From assembly GCA_934047225.1 (NCBI GenBank), contig OW203986.1:28833221-28897220 (forward strand): a stretch of 64,000 bases of DNA. Reading direction: 5' to 3'. Source of the DNA: Ypsolopha sequella (lineage: Eukaryota > Arthropoda > Insecta > Lepidoptera > Ypsolophidae). Every line of letters starts with the position of its first letter. Positions within the stretch are counted from its first letter, which is position 1. Under the pieces are notes generated by a model. The model saw only the letters and a list, made by a program, of their open reading frames with translations. It was not told the DNA's origin and made no database searches. Below are positions 11,701-22,684 of this stretch, one piece after another. The position numbers were made by a program, and so were the translations under genes.

Positions 11701-14700
11701 TTTATTTGAATATGTAGCTGTATTTTTATCCATAGAGAAACTACCCCTAAAGAGGTGCAAGACACTTGGTTAGTTCGAAATAAATTCCGCCAACTTTCAA
11801 TGCGCTTTCACACGCTCTAGTTGGCTAAGCCACGCAGTGATAGAGAAAAAAGTTGAAAATCCCCGATAAGTGGGAGTGAGATGCATATAGTCAGTCTATG
11901 CAAAAACACTGCATTTCCCTGCTCGGGGCTAGTTCGATGTTTTCTCTAACCAGGTCAACTGACTGTTAGTGATAGTGGGGAAATGCGCTTGTACTTATAT
12001 AAGGTGAAATTTGATCAACCGCCCGAATTCATACTGGAGACTCGGTTGGTGATCAGGAACAATGTGTTTTAAAACTTCAGGTGAAGCATTGATAAGTTCT
12101 CAATGACCTGAAACGAGTTAAAAGCGCATTTCCCACTACCACGATCTTTTGATAGATAAAAATCCGACTATAGTGAAATAATCTGACATCTTGATTTTGA
12201 TACCGTGGATATTTTAGCTTTTTATTTACTGTTATTTGTCCCATGATTATTTAATTTATCTTGGAATTTTCTTAAATCCCTTTTTAGGGATGTCTACGTC
12301 ATACAGTCCAGAGTTCAGTCCTACCTACAGTTCAAAATTCAAGTGCGTACGTTCAGCCTAGGTGTTGATATTCTATTATATAATCAGTCAGGCTTTTATA
12401 CTTAAACGTCGCAGGGTTAATGTCAAATCCGGTAGTAATAATGTCATATACCTTGACCGTAACCGCTGTACCACGCCTAAACGGCGCGCGGTAGGGCGGC
12501 GGAAGGAAATGAACTAGCATGAGTTCACATCATGAGTCCAATCTACAAAACGACTTTGACAATTTGACAAAATGGTGCCACGACGCAGGCCTTGTCCTGA
12601 ACACGCAAAAAACTAAAATGGTGCACATACGCTCTCCTTACATAAAAAAAGACCTAAACATCGAACTAAAAGCTCACGACCATTCCTGCTTGCATAATAC
12701 TTCCAAAAGCTGTGCATGCGAGTCTATAGAGCTAGTCGACAAACATAAATATTTGGGCTTAGTGATTGATAAGCACCTAAACTGGGGAGCTCACATAGAC
12801 GGGGTAAACAACAGACTTCGCGCTATTCTCGCTAAGATATACATCATCAGAAACAAAATCCCGTTCCCAACCCTAATGACGCTGTATAAATCCCTCGTTG
12901 AACCCATTATCGACTATGGACTCAGCAGCTACGGCCGCACTTTTAAATCATACATAGATTCCCTTCTATATCTTCAAACTAGAATTTTAAAAACCATCGT
13001 AGGTCCAAAAATAAAAAAACAGTTTAAAGACAATTCTGATCACTTATTTAAGCACTGTGGAGTTTTACCAGTTAACTTAAAATTTAAATATCTTTTACTT
13101 CGAGATCATTACTTCAACTCAGAGATACAACAGCCAGTTTCTCATAAAATTTACACCAGACGAATGGCAAAAAAGCACCTATATATAACTAAGGCCACTA
13201 ATTATTATGGTGATCGTACTACTGCACGACTTATTGGCAAATTAATAAACACAATTCCAATTGACTTGAGACAAGAAATCACGCACAAAAACCTGAAGTC
13301 AAAATTAAAAGTTTACCATTTCTCAAACTTACAAGGTAACAAACAGCCTGTAGATCATTCATCAAACATAAAATAACTTGTTTCGGTTACAATTGACGCT
13401 CCTATTGTATTTGATTTTGCACCTTCCTTTGTACGAAGACTACAAACTTGTCGGTGGATTCATCACAATCAATAATGCGCTCTAATATTAAAGCATTATG
13501 GAACATCGTGATGCCACGGATATATTTGTGAATTTGTAGTAGAAATCAAAATGTAATTTTTCCTTTTAAAACCTACCCGCTAAGATAAAATCATATTATG
13601 AACATTTAATTTAACATAAAACTTAACTATGTATTAACTTAGATTAATCAATTTACTTATGTGGTAGATTGTAATAGCACCGCAAACAAACCCCTAAGGG
13701 TTTAAGTGGTGTATATTTGAAATATGTTTGTGCAACTGTATGTGTGTAAATAAATAAATAAATAAAAAAAAACATGAGTTCGATATAAGTAGTTGAATAG
13801 ATCTTACGATATCAGCTTACATTATTTCTAAGCTACAGAGATATAACTGTGTACTGTATTTATTAAAAAAATATTGTAAACCTATATCGTAAGATCTGTC
13901 CGACAATATCGATCTCATGTGAACTTTCTTTCTCTCCTTCCCCCTCGCCGCGCGGCGCCTAAGGCGCAGTATAGCGGTAACGGTCAAGGTATAGTAAAAT
14001 TATAATATTTGATAATAACCCTGCGACATAAATATAGATTAAAAAGTTTTACCCATAATATAAGTCCGATCAACAATTTTCATTTGCACAGAAAACCGGA
14101 CCGGTTTCCGACAGAGTAGCTAAACGTGTAAACAATCTATATCGAACTTCATTTGCAAGATTAAATGGCGGAATATTGCTTGCTATGCATTCACAGCTAT
14201 GTCCCGCTTAAATGGTTCGTACACTCACTACTCTACTTTGCCATTTTGGTAGATCGAAGCGCCTTACTGCTACTCTACTATGCAAGTTTTTAAGAGGACT
14301 TGTATTTTGGATAAAACAGTAATTAAAACTAACCCAAATAACACTTCGCTTCGCATGCACTAATTAACCCTTTACCGCACGCGGCTCGGAGTAGAACCTG
14401 CGCGAAGTGAGCGTGCACCTGATGCGAGAGACGAGCGAGAGCACGCCCTCCACGTTCCAGCCCCGCGGGGGCGTTGAGGGGGGCGTGCACCTGGTGGGCA
14501 CGCGCTGGGCCACGGCGCAGCTCGACGCGTCCCGGGCGCTCTGCCGCGCCGTCTGTAAGGCCGTGGCGGCGGTGCCAGCCAATAACCAGCAGAGAGGATT
14601 CACCTTTATGTATGGACGGTGTTTTGATCTTGTGGCGTTGTTTTTTTTTTGTATTTGTCGTTGTGATTAAATTTGTTTGGGAGTTTCTTCAAATCGCCGT

Positions 14701-17395
14701 TGCGACCGTCTGCCCGAAGCTTGAAAACTGACAAGAAATGTTGCCTCGCCAGGCAGAAAGCGTGACGTGGCGGATTTACTATGTAAGTGGTGGCGTCATC
14801 ATATTTACTAAAATTTACGAACAACGGAACAACGTGTTATCCATCGCGCCCACTTTCTGTATGGTGGGGTCTTTAAAGATTTACTCGAGGACATAAACAT
14901 AATAACGCAAGTATTATGCTTATGGTTACACATATTTTTTAGGGATCCCATTATTAAGGTGTTATCATTATGTTATTACTTGTGTGCTCATGAATTTATG
15001 TTACTCACTAAACATTGCTTTGAATTTAAGAAACTGGTTGAGTTAAAGGAAAGATTGTGCTAGCTTGGCAAAGTATGTGTTATTTTGGAACGAAGTTCCA
15101 TATCGCTCGTTATACTAAAGACGCGTAGCGGATGAGGGCTAGACCGAAAAAAGTGTAACATTTCGGCGGTTACGTTTTCATCGTATCTCTTTCATACACT
15201 TCTTTATCGCTAACGATTCTTACCGCGTTTCATAGTACGGGGTGGGGTAGGTGACGCGACGCGGCGGCGGCGGCAGCTTGCGTGTCAGTGTCGAAAGGAA
15301 CTTCGTTCCAACTGGGTGTCTCACGACACATTTAACTTTTTTTTTCGTCTTTTCCATGGAAATCTAGCATCCATGCGCTTTGGGAGCTTTTGTAACATGA
15401 CGTGTGAAACACAGCGCTGGGAAAAATCTCTATACTAAACTGTTTAATAGCAATAAACATATTGTCCGTTCCAGCGATGAGATGGACCCGGCGCACGCGC
15501 AGGTCCTGTTCAAGGTGCTGGAGCAGTACCACCTGTCGTGCGACAGTGTTGCGTTCCCGCTGCCGCTGGGGTTCACGTCGTTCTTCACGTACCTGGGGTA
15601 CCGCGCGCTGCCGTTCCCTCTGTTCACTCACTACGTGCACCGCAGCGTGCTCGAGCTGCAGATCGACGTCGTCAAGGCTATCGTTGCGAGTGTGTATCTG
15701 AACATCCACTGCCGAAATACTTAGTATGCACCCTAGGTGGTGCGGTGCGGGAGATGTGTAATTTTAGATTCCAAAATGTTGAATTTTGTAGGCATTTTTG
15801 GGTATTATCAGATAATAACATTCTTGGTCGATTTAAGGTCGCTCAACAAGCTATGGAGCGGGCTATGATGGATAAAATCCGAAACGAAGATATCCGTCAG
15901 AGATCGAAGGTGACGAAGTGGCAGTGGACTGGCCATATTTGTCGCCGACGTGATAACCGTTGGGGCCGTAAGGCATTGGAATGGAGACCACTCACAGCAA
16001 AGCGCATCATAGGCCGCCCTTGTGCCCGCTGGACTGACGATCTGAAGGACTTTGGATGAGGATGACTGAGGACCGCCAAGAATGGCGTAATATTGGGGAG
16101 CCCTATGTCCAGCAGTGGACGAATAGGGGCTGATGAATCGAACATTCTTGGTGTTGTTTGAATTATACTGATAAGTCATGCAGTTTCGTATTTATTTAGC
16201 ATCGCTGTTTGTAATTTCATAGATAGGAAGTGTTATTTTCAGAGTTGTGTGAGTAAGCATATAACAAACTGAAAATAATCAAAACCTCCTTCTATTCCAG
16301 CAAAGGACGATGACAGCGCAGACACAGTGAACAACAAGCTACGTCTGATACAACTAGTAGGGTCGGGTCGCGCGCGGCGAGCACTGGCCGCGTGGCCGCA
16401 CCGCGCCTCGTTAGTGCTGCGCGCACGGGACCACGCCGCCACGCTGCTCAGTGGGGACTCCTGCTCGCGACATGATCGCACTAGACACACTACAGAGAGC
16501 TTGCAAGGTTAGTGGCACACAGTAACAAACTACGTCTCAGTACTGGGCGCTTGTGACACCAGCGCACGTGACTCTTGCTTGCAAGGTTAAATGTAGGTAT
16601 CATGAAATAATAGGCGTAGGAGTGTCCGCCATTCTTCAGCAAAGGTCGTATTTTAGAACGCTTTCTATACAATCCATGACAGATGGTGCATGATGGTGGC
16701 ACATTAAAATTGTACACATGTTAAAATGGAAGAAAAAAGTTTTAGAAATTTCTAGCAAATGGTAGCATGCTCAGCAAAGCTGCCGATCGAGAGAAATCGA
16801 GCAGCGCTGATTTTCAGCATACCCCAGACAGAGGACATAATTTAAAAAAAAAACAAATAACAAATAATCACCAGACTACCGAAATTGCTTCAGTTTCGGA
16901 TTTTTTGCACTTAGTTCAAAATTGTTTTGACTCCCTATTTTCTCTCTAATAAGTTTCCAAATCCTAGTAAAATTGGTTTAGGCTCTTTTAATTTATGATT
17001 TAGCTATTTTCAAGAATACAAATACTGGCGAAGATTTTTATGTGCATATCTGTAAGAAAATACCCACTATGAATGATTATTGCGACTACCACACAAGTGT
17101 TACATGTTGAAATATCACTGAACAATGTTTTATTGGTAATTCGTTACTGTATTAAACTAGCCTGTAGTGTAGATGGTATGATTTTTTTTAATTCCATCAA
17201 ATAGTTATTTTCAGTAATAAAATTAACATCAGTATAATTTCCCCAGGTATAGCAGCCCTGCCGTCCGGCGAGCGGCTGTCCCCACTGGACACGTTCCTAG
17301 ACCTCCTCACTGCGAAGGCCAGTCTCAACGAGCTCGACTTCAATCTGATCATAGAGGCCACGCTGGCCTCCGTGCAGGCCGAGGCTGCTGCTTAG
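852..17395 (+). CDS. GSAP: Gamma-secretase-activating protein (GSAP/pigeon family), 3' part, 12 exons
   Basis: Exons by splice sites and phase: 852-991, 3917-4048, 4535-4705, 5023-5203, 8166-8467, 8767-8943, 9911-10114, 11526-11690, 14395-14618, 15475-15689, 16301-16507, 17247-17395 (TAG). All junction phases agree and give about 754 residues; the N-terminal portion (roughly 200 residues in the human protein) must lie left of the window. Recognised by collinear similarity to human GSAP as I recall it: WAQWDCINQ then [58 protein letters not shown] and the end of the C-terminal GSAP domain. Mammalian GSAP is reported to bind gamma-secretase and modulate amyloid-beta production; the fly homologue is pigeon/linotte. 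Function here is inferred from family only. Introns hold several transposons. The weakest donor is GTCAGT after 11690. The first exon's acceptor (TTTCAG at 846-851) is inferred from alignment. Confidence 0.85.
2768..3916. other. GSAP intron between the exon array and exon 3917
   Basis: AT-rich. 3540-3680 is a GT-rich low-complexity stretch (TGTGAGAGTG-type). No second gene seen; the short ORFs on either strand have no recognisable domain. Confidence 0.5.
5250..5760 (+). repeat. Degenerate tandem copies of the 3' end of the GSAP exon 5023-5203, donor included
   Basis: After the donor at 5204 come about five decayed copies of the exon's last ~80 bp, most with a GTAAGTTACGTAGAAATAG tail. The three clearest start at 5357, 5467 and 5571 (spacing 110 and 104 bp). 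Others lie near 5260-5335 and 5690-5756. The copies keep recognisable GCCAAGTGTGC and ACGCT segments but carry in-frame stops such as CCCTAGGCGTAG, so they are not coding. Confidence 0.9.
6185..6510 (-). repeat. Diverged copy of the CCGGCCAAGTGCG-type dispersed repeat
   Basis: GGGACCCTATTATTAA, a CTGTCCGTCTGTCAC segment, GTTGAAATTTTCCCAGA and GGGGGGTCCCCATACA follow the same order and orientation as the clearer copy at 30886-31165. The GTGCGAGTCGG end is not evident here. Confidence 0.7.
6662..8046 (-). mobile_element. DNA transposon with ~120-bp imperfect terminal inverted repeats, in a GSAP intron
   Basis: The left end ACACTGGTAAACA (6662) is mirrored by TGTTTACCAGTGT ending at 8046. Inverted similarity continues inward through TTTTGTTTTATG-AGTTTC to CTAGCAGCTCTAGTTTTT near 6775, mirrored at about 7930-7955. 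The interior carries a decayed minus-strand gene (see 6814-7834). Flanks are TA-rich and no clear target duplication is visible. The superfamily cannot be assigned by eye. Confidence 0.75.
6814..7834 (-). pseudogene. Decayed transposon-borne ORF of a multicopy arthropod family of unknown function
   Basis: Minus-strand pieces in order. A start at 7834 gives an N-terminus with paired cysteines ([10 protein letters not shown]) and then a stop near 7722. Next come 7676-7461 (contains [17 protein letters not shown]), 7457-7188 ([33 protein letters not shown]) and 7068-6814 ([20 protein letters not shown]). I recognise the same motifs in many uncharacterised multicopy arthropod proteins, where they occur in one longer ORF. 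Here the middle after the N-terminus is missing and stops or frameshifts separate the pieces, so it is not expressed intact. No function is assigned. Confidence 0.75.
8511..8665. repeat. Hairpin MITE in a GSAP intron
   Basis: ACCAGAATAGATTGAAAGTC (8511) pairs with GACTTTCAATCTTTATTCTG (8645), arms about 33 nt. A related single arm lies near 59630-59670 just before the last arrestin-gene exon. Confidence 0.75.
10258..10560. repeat. Dispersed repeat, copy 1 (pair with 48548-48850)
   Basis: Shares GGAGTCTCCTTTTAA, CTCCGCTCTT, AGAAAAATTAAGAAAAATGT and a GTGAGTGTGTATGCGTGAGG-like GT-rich end with 48548-48850 in the same orientation. It follows soon after the donor at 10115. A tRNA-like B-box remnant (GGTTTGAATCC) lies at about 10158. 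Confidence 0.8.
11969..12142. repeat. Hairpin MITE in the GSAP intron 11691-14394
   Basis: GTGATAGTGGGGAAATGCGCTT on the left is mirrored by AAGCGCATTTCCCACTACCAC on the right, with weaker pairing inside. Confidence 0.7.
12408..14030. mobile_element. Foldback/TIR element split by a LINE insertion
   Basis: The left arm 12408-12526 (TCGCAGGGTTA, then ACCTTGACCG, CCGC and GCGCGCGG blocks) is imperfectly mirrored by 13780-14030. ACCTTGACCGT-ACCGCT and CGCAGGGTTA are the clearest matches. A second inner pair, ATCTTACGATAT (about 13801) and ATATCGTAAGAT (about 13883), lies to the right. The centre is occupied by the LINE fragment 12527-13772. Confidence 0.75.
12527..13772 (+). mobile_element. 5'-truncated non-LTR retrotransposon (reverse transcriptase C-terminal part)
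   Basis: The open frame 12519-13376 (285 codons) matches the region of a LINE reverse transcriptase downstream of the YADD box: [44 protein letters not shown]. The ATG at 12519 comes from the target site, not the element. The 3' end is a TAAA-type tail (13749-13772). The 9-bp sequence CATGAGTTC at 12518-12526 is repeated at 13773-13781 as a target-site duplication. The catalytic core and ORF1 are missing, so it is a dead-on-arrival copy, though the remaining frame is intact, which suggests a recent insertion. Jockey/CR1-like clade is likely but not certain. Confidence 0.9.
15087..15330. repeat. Dispersed repeat bounded by GGAACGAAGTTCC motifs, copy 1
   Basis: It begins GGAACGAAGTTCCATATCG, contains CTCGTTATACTAAAGACG and GAAAAAAGTGTAACATTTCG, and ends with AAAGGAACTTCGTTCCAACT. 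A diverged same-orientation copy lies at 17452-17685 in the GSAP 3' region. Confidence 0.8.
15838..16135 (+). mobile_element. RTE-like LINE reverse transcriptase C-terminal fragment
   Basis: The frame ending at 16059 contains [39 protein letters not shown] and [15 protein letters not shown]; a shifted frame then gives [16 protein letters not shown]. This order is typical of the 3' end of insect RTE-type endonuclease/reverse transcriptase ORFs. At least one frameshift separates the parts, and the piece sits in the GSAP intron after 15689. Confidence 0.85.
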
Positions 17396-17451
17396 ATTTT
17401 ACCACATATTTTACTGATCATGACACGACATGCAAAATTGTTTATTTATAT

Positions 17452-17685
17452 TGGAAAGAAATTCTTTATAGCTCGTTACACTCCAGACATTTGGCGAATG
17501 AGAGTTAGGCCGAAAAGAGTGCGAGACTTCGACCGTCACGACACTTCTACTATAGTATGTGTGTTTACAAACGTATGTCTATGTATATTACTGCAGCAGC
17601 AGTATAGACGTGCGGGATGTGCGTCAGTCTGTCAGTAACAAAAGGAACTTCGTTACAACCGGCTCGGCTGTGCTACGACATCTCT
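17452..17685. repeat. Dispersed repeat bounded by GGAAC motifs, copy 2
   Basis: Diverged copy of 15087-15330: CTCGTTACACTCCAGACATT, GGCCGAAAAGAGTGCGA and AAAGGAACTTCGTTACAACC. It lies just after the GSAP stop codon, so it may be part of the 3' UTR. Confidence 0.75.
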
Positions 17686-18253
17686 CGTTTTTTTTTCTTA
17701 ATGGTTCTTCATTAAAAAGAGAACGAGAGGTTCCGAGTTCAACATCATATTATCCATGACTTTCGCCAAACTAATGAGTTAAGAGGTTATCTGCGAAACA
17801 AGGCTTCTTTTTCGATGGAATATTCATATTCATGGAACAATTTGTTACTTAAATATTATTTGGCTAGGTACAGTAGAGGCCAGGTTGTGTAAAACTGTTG
17901 ATGAATAATAATACACGTTTGTTTCCTAGAAAAATCGGCTACATTAGCCACTTTCGGGCGCACCAGCTCCGTACCGTCTATTATAGGAGTGGAAGTAGTC
18001 GCCATGACCGTCAACGGTCGGAGCCAATCATCATTCGAAATAAAAATCATTTCTTGTTGTTTAGAAAACGAAATAGCAATAATTTTTTATTTGACTGCAT
18101 CGTATTGGGGCGTTTTCAGATGAGCCACCGCACGACACTATAAAATGCAGCATCCTTTGGTTGTAGTCTTACAGAGAGCAACTGTAATCTTGTAATCAAT
18201 ACTTTATTTGTATGTAAAACGGATGATTTTGTAAGTGATCTTATGACTTAAGC

Positions 18254-18657
18254 CAAGGGTCGGCAACCTTATGATATAGGAGGGCCACAAATGTTACCAG
18301 GGGATCAGCGAGGGCCGCATCTCATTTTTGTATTTAAATAAATATCATATCTATTGTAGTTTCAAACATTTTAAGTATTAATTAATAAAATAATTAATGC
18401 GATTCTTGCGGCTGCATTTATTTAACTTACAAGGTTTTGTATTTCACTTGCATTTTAAATGTGGAAATGCGCAGTATTGCGTCTAATTGTGCATTATTTA
18501 ACCGAAAACAATGCTTGCTTTTTGGATAGTTCAGAATGGAAAATCTGCTCACTCAAATATGTACTACCGAATATAATTATCATGCAGTAGTTGCGGGCCG
18601 TACCGAAGAGGTACACGGGCCGCATGCGGCCCGCGGGCCGCCGGTTGCCGACCCCTG
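18254..18657. mobile_element. hAT-like MITE with 8-bp target-site duplication
   Basis: The left end CAAGGGTCGGCAACC (18254) is mirrored by GGTTGCCGACCCCTG (ending 18657). It is flanked by ACTTAAGC (18246-18253) and TCTTAAGC (18658-18665), an 8-bp duplication with one mismatch, as expected of hAT elements. No transposase inside. It would lie in the GSAP 3' UTR if transcripts reach the signals at 19091. Confidence 0.88.
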
Positions 18658-19090
18658 TCTTAAGCATTCCAATTTTTTTTTTAATGTTTAAGCGGCTTTT
18701 TCTGATTTCAGAGCACAATTTTATACTTAATTAATTTAAGACGTTTTTACAAATTATTGCCTATGTAAAGCAAAATTGTGCAATATTTTTACTAGGTATG
18801 TAACGATTATTTGATATAATTAGGGTTCATTTAGGCTTTGTATAACCAAAATATAGATTCTACGTAATCTTAGTCTATGGTTATTGTTATTTGCTCAGAC
18901 CAATTAGTCTGAGGTTATTTGTTATACACGGTTAGACTGTCAGAGAACGCTCAGGTGAAAAAAATAAATGCTTTTGTTACTTTTCCTTTAGTTGTTTTAA
19001 GAAGCTTGTGATGGATAGAAAAAAATTGTTCTAAAAATTTTTTATAAATTGTTTTTTTTTATTCCTACCAATTTATGTTTATTCTTTTGA

Positions 19091-19127
19091 AATAAAATAA
19101 AGAGTTTTATTTAACTGCTTGTTTATT
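19091..19127. terminator. Facing polyadenylation signals of GSAP (+) and Rtf2 (-)
   Basis: Plus-strand AATAAA at 19091-19096 and 19096-19101 faces minus-strand AATAAA (TTTATT) at 19106-19111 and 19122-19127. An earlier plus signal near 18040 could give a shorter GSAP 3' UTR. Confidence 0.5.
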
Positions 19128-19473
19128 TTAATTAAAAATAATACCCTTGAAATACACTAATAATTCCAGTCAGAAATTGCCAAAAACTTTGGCCCTGTTA
19201 AAAATAAGTTCAAACCAAGAATATATTTTCGAAATAAAAGAAAACATTAAATTTTAACTTTCACATTATAAAGGGAACTGTGGACGTTGATGAGTGAGCC
19301 AGGACTTTCTAAATATAGAATAATAAAAACGATATTTCCAGAAAAATTGGGGTGGAAAGAAAAGATAGTAATGAAATTAAACTTTAGATAAATCCATGAA
19401 AGTTTACATTGTAAAAAGCTGTTTTCGCTTAATATAACTATACTGTATGTAAATGATATGCTACCTCCCCTTG

Positions 19474-21493
19474 TCAATTATAAAATGGATTGTAAGTCAC
19501 CCAATGGGCTCTCTTCTGCTCCTGATCACTCTTGTGTGATGTAAATATGGACTTGTACACTTCACTGCTCTGAGGATCCTGGGCTATGCTGTAATCTTTC
19601 TTTGTCTTCTTGTATGAAGGATCTTGAACCAGGTCATTGGAGTGGGCGCGTTTGGAGGAGCCGAAGTGGCCGCGAGTTTGCTTGTTTGGATTGAATTTTG
19701 GTAAAGAAAGAGGTATCGTGTCCATTTCTTTTTTAGTAGCATTGCTGGAACCCGCTTGTGGCTCTTCCTTTATCTCTTGCTCATTTTTGATGTCTGTACA
19801 TTCTGAGGTGACAGTAGATGTGGCTGGTGTAGAGCATTCCGCCTTGACTTCAATTTTGGGTGCCTTGTCTGCTTTAGGTTTCTTAGTACTCTTTCTATTG
19901 GCGATCCGTACAGACATTTTTGTGTGGAGCAGTTCTATGTCCTCTTCAGTTCCATTCAGAACAATGACATCATTATCTGTGAATGGTTGTTGGCACTGTA
20001 AAAAAAAAATACTTGTTGAAATATTGTTTCTTGGCTGTGGTTGCATTTTCAGATTAAATAGTTGATTAATTTCTTTATAAAATAATTTTATTTTTCTATT
20101 TTTATTTTTTTTTATTTAATCAATAATGTTTGACATGGATGCAGGAATCTTTTGGCTAATGAGAGATAACAATTTTATAAAAGAATATCACCATATGGCA
20201 AAGGTTCTGCTTGACTTCTTTGAGAGCTCTCTCAGCAAGCACACAGCCACAACTCCAGAGGAACACAAAGCGGAACTTCCCAGTCATCTCCAGACCACTG
20301 ATAGGACAGATGTAGGGCGCACTGCCATCACCCACTGTGCCTTCAGTGTGATCTGCGTCTTTGAACGCTGGGTTCTTGATCAGGTTCAGATCTTTGATGT
20401 CCTGAAAGAATTAAGCAGTATGTACTATCTTGTATGAGGTCATTTGCTGACCCTATTATTAAATATACCTCATATTAAATATATCAGTAACTATTTCCTT
20501 ACTCTTAGTTTATTAAGGTTAAGAACTACTCTATGATGTATTTTAATTTATATTTATTGTATTATTTTTTGTTAGTTCAATTTAACTGTGCACGCTACAT
20601 ACTTTATAAGTTTATATTATCAATATTATTATGTACCTAGCAAGTGTTTTGGACACCTGTCTGTAAACTTATTTTAATAAAAGTAAAATAAGTTTCCATA
20701 AATAAAAAATTCTATGATTTTCAAAGTATTCATACTCAGCGCCAGACCTAGCTCTTCATCAGGGTAGAGCAAGATTCTCTTTCGGTGCCGTTTGACAATT
20801 AAAGATTTACTAACATTTTAAATAGATTATTTAAACTTAGTATTTAAGTCTAAACAATAAAATGAAAAATTGCTAAATATTAAAAAGAAATGTACCTAAT
20901 TAACTTGTTAACTGTTAAAGTTAGTCATTGGAATTGTACTTGAACCATGATGATGCCCCCCAAAATCTTTGCCTGTGACCGCGCCTGCAAAAGACGGCAT
21001 TTTGGCACCCCTGGACATGTGGCGCCTAGAGCGCACTCTCCACCTGCTCTACCCTAGATCCGGCCCTGACTAGATTGATTCAGTGCAGTAAACATATGGG
21101 ACATTGGCACAGTAAAAATAAAACACATGTTATTACATTGCCCTCTTTACAGACTAGTTCATGAATATACCTACCTTGAGATTCTTGATATGGCTGATAG
21201 AGTCTGGTTTAGACTCCTTGTCTAGCAAGGCTTCAAGGACGGAGCTCTTGCTGAATAGCCTACCCAGTCCGCAGGCGACTACAGGTTCCTGCAGCTTTTG
21301 TTGAGACAACGCGCAGTTGCGCCACTTAAATGAACGCTCTGCGTCTTTGTCTTTCTGGAACAGGTACAGGAAGTTTAACAAAGAAAGAACAGTGATCATT
21401 CAAGAAGAAGGTTGTTTTCTTTACCTGTTCGGGCTTTTTCTTTAGACGTACGAGTTCATCTCGACGCGGTATAGTACCGCCATCACAACCCAT
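19474..21493 (-). CDS. Rtf2: Replication termination factor 2 (Rtf2), complete, 4 exons
   Basis: Exons 21493-21425, 21354-21175, 20401-20192 and 19995-19474, 326 residues, all junctions phase 0. The start MGCDGGTIPRRDELV and CGLGRL are family hallmarks. Zinc-binding-type residues follow (C115 of YICP, C134, C136, CHMC at 151-154). The C-terminal third, in the last exon, is Lys/Ser/Glu-rich and probably disordered. In fission yeast Rtf2 stabilises paused replication forks; in human cells RTF2 is a replisome factor removed by DDI1/2 at stalled forks. Nuclear location is inferred. Convergent with GSAP. Intron 20402-21174 holds a MITE-like element. Confidence 0.96.
20739..21068. repeat. MITE-like element with imperfect TIRs in an Rtf2 intron
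   Basis: The left end CAGCGCCAGACCTAG and the right end CTAGATCCGGCCCTG are imperfect inverted repeats, with CAGGGTAGAGCA/TGCTCTACCCT pairing further in. It resembles hAT-type ends (CAGGGCCGGATCTAG), but no 8-bp duplication is obvious. Confidence 0.6.
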
Positions 21494-22099
21494 GGTGAAT
21501 AATTTGTTTTATTCGTAATTAAATGCGAGATTATTGGGATATTCCTTGAAATTGAAACACAAACACAACATTACAGACACAAATTATAGAGGGATAACAG
21601 ATATCAGATGATTGATTAGATCATTCATAGAGTCATGGATGTATACCTAAACTGGATTGTGCACTGAAGGATTTTACGCGTAGAAAAATAGACTCTATTT
21701 CATACAGTTAAAAGTTATTTTATTATGACATAATCAACTAGAGAAAACGTGCCGAGCGGGACAACACACAGTCGATGCCCGTGTCCTACTCGCACAGTTG
21801 CCATCACAAAAAAAACAAATTGCGATGGTAGGCTTGAGTTTTTCACGATTTAGTTTTACAACGACTTTATAGTATTTAGCTTTTAGTAAATACTTGTTCA
21901 TGACATTTGTTTTTTTTTAACCGACTTGAAAAAAAGAGGAGGATCTCAATTCAACTGTATTTTTTTTGGGGTATGTTAAGGAATAAGGATTATCTCCGTC
22001 AATTCTGAACTGAATTGAATGATTCTTTTTTTGTTTAAAAAATTTTCTTCAAGGTAGGTCCCATTTTAAGATTGACCATGATCTGATGAAAGTTTTCAG

Positions 22100-22600
22100 A
22101 GATAGGCAGTGGAACGCCTCAGAAAGTAACAGCGTACCACTTGATATTAAGGAAATCGCTTTGTACTACGATGTTAATCGCAGAGTATTACTTGGAAATT
22201 GTCAATCTTCCACCTGACCTTCGATCCTGGTCTTATTAAGTCATTACCATAGAACTCTTTAACGAATGAGAGCACTTAACTCGAGATTGCGGCAATCACT
22301 TTGGTAGGGTGCTGATTGTCGGGCATTTCTTGGAAATTATCACAATACCCACCTGACCTTCCATCCTGGCTTCACCACCATAGAACTCCTTAACGAAAGA
22401 CAGCATACCACTCAAGATTAAGGCAATCGCTTTGTATTAGGATAGTGATTGCCGAGTACTACTTGTAAATTGTAATTTCTCCACCTGAACTTTGATCTTG
22501 GCCTCATTACCATAGAACTCCTCAACGGGTGACAGCACATAACTTGAGATTACGGCAATCAGTTTGTATTAGGGTGCTGATTACAGAGTATTTATTAAAT
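22100..22600. repeat. Diverged tandem repeat, about 3-4 units of ~120-145 bp
   Basis: Recurring blocks: AATCGCTTTGTA-like, GATTGCCGAGTA-like, CCACCTGACCTT and CCATAGAACTC. Units differ by many substitutions and small indels, so the array is old. Confidence 0.8.
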
Positions 22601-22684
22601 ATAACCAATTATTACTTGTCCTTCGTTCTATATCAACAGCGCGTTTACAAGAACTATCCACATTACACAATTTGACCCGTCAAC

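Noticed and set aside
15538..16059. 173-codon ORF as a gene
   Set aside because: Its first part is an off-frame reading of a GSAP exon and its second part an RTE-type reverse transcriptase tail; no single product is supported.
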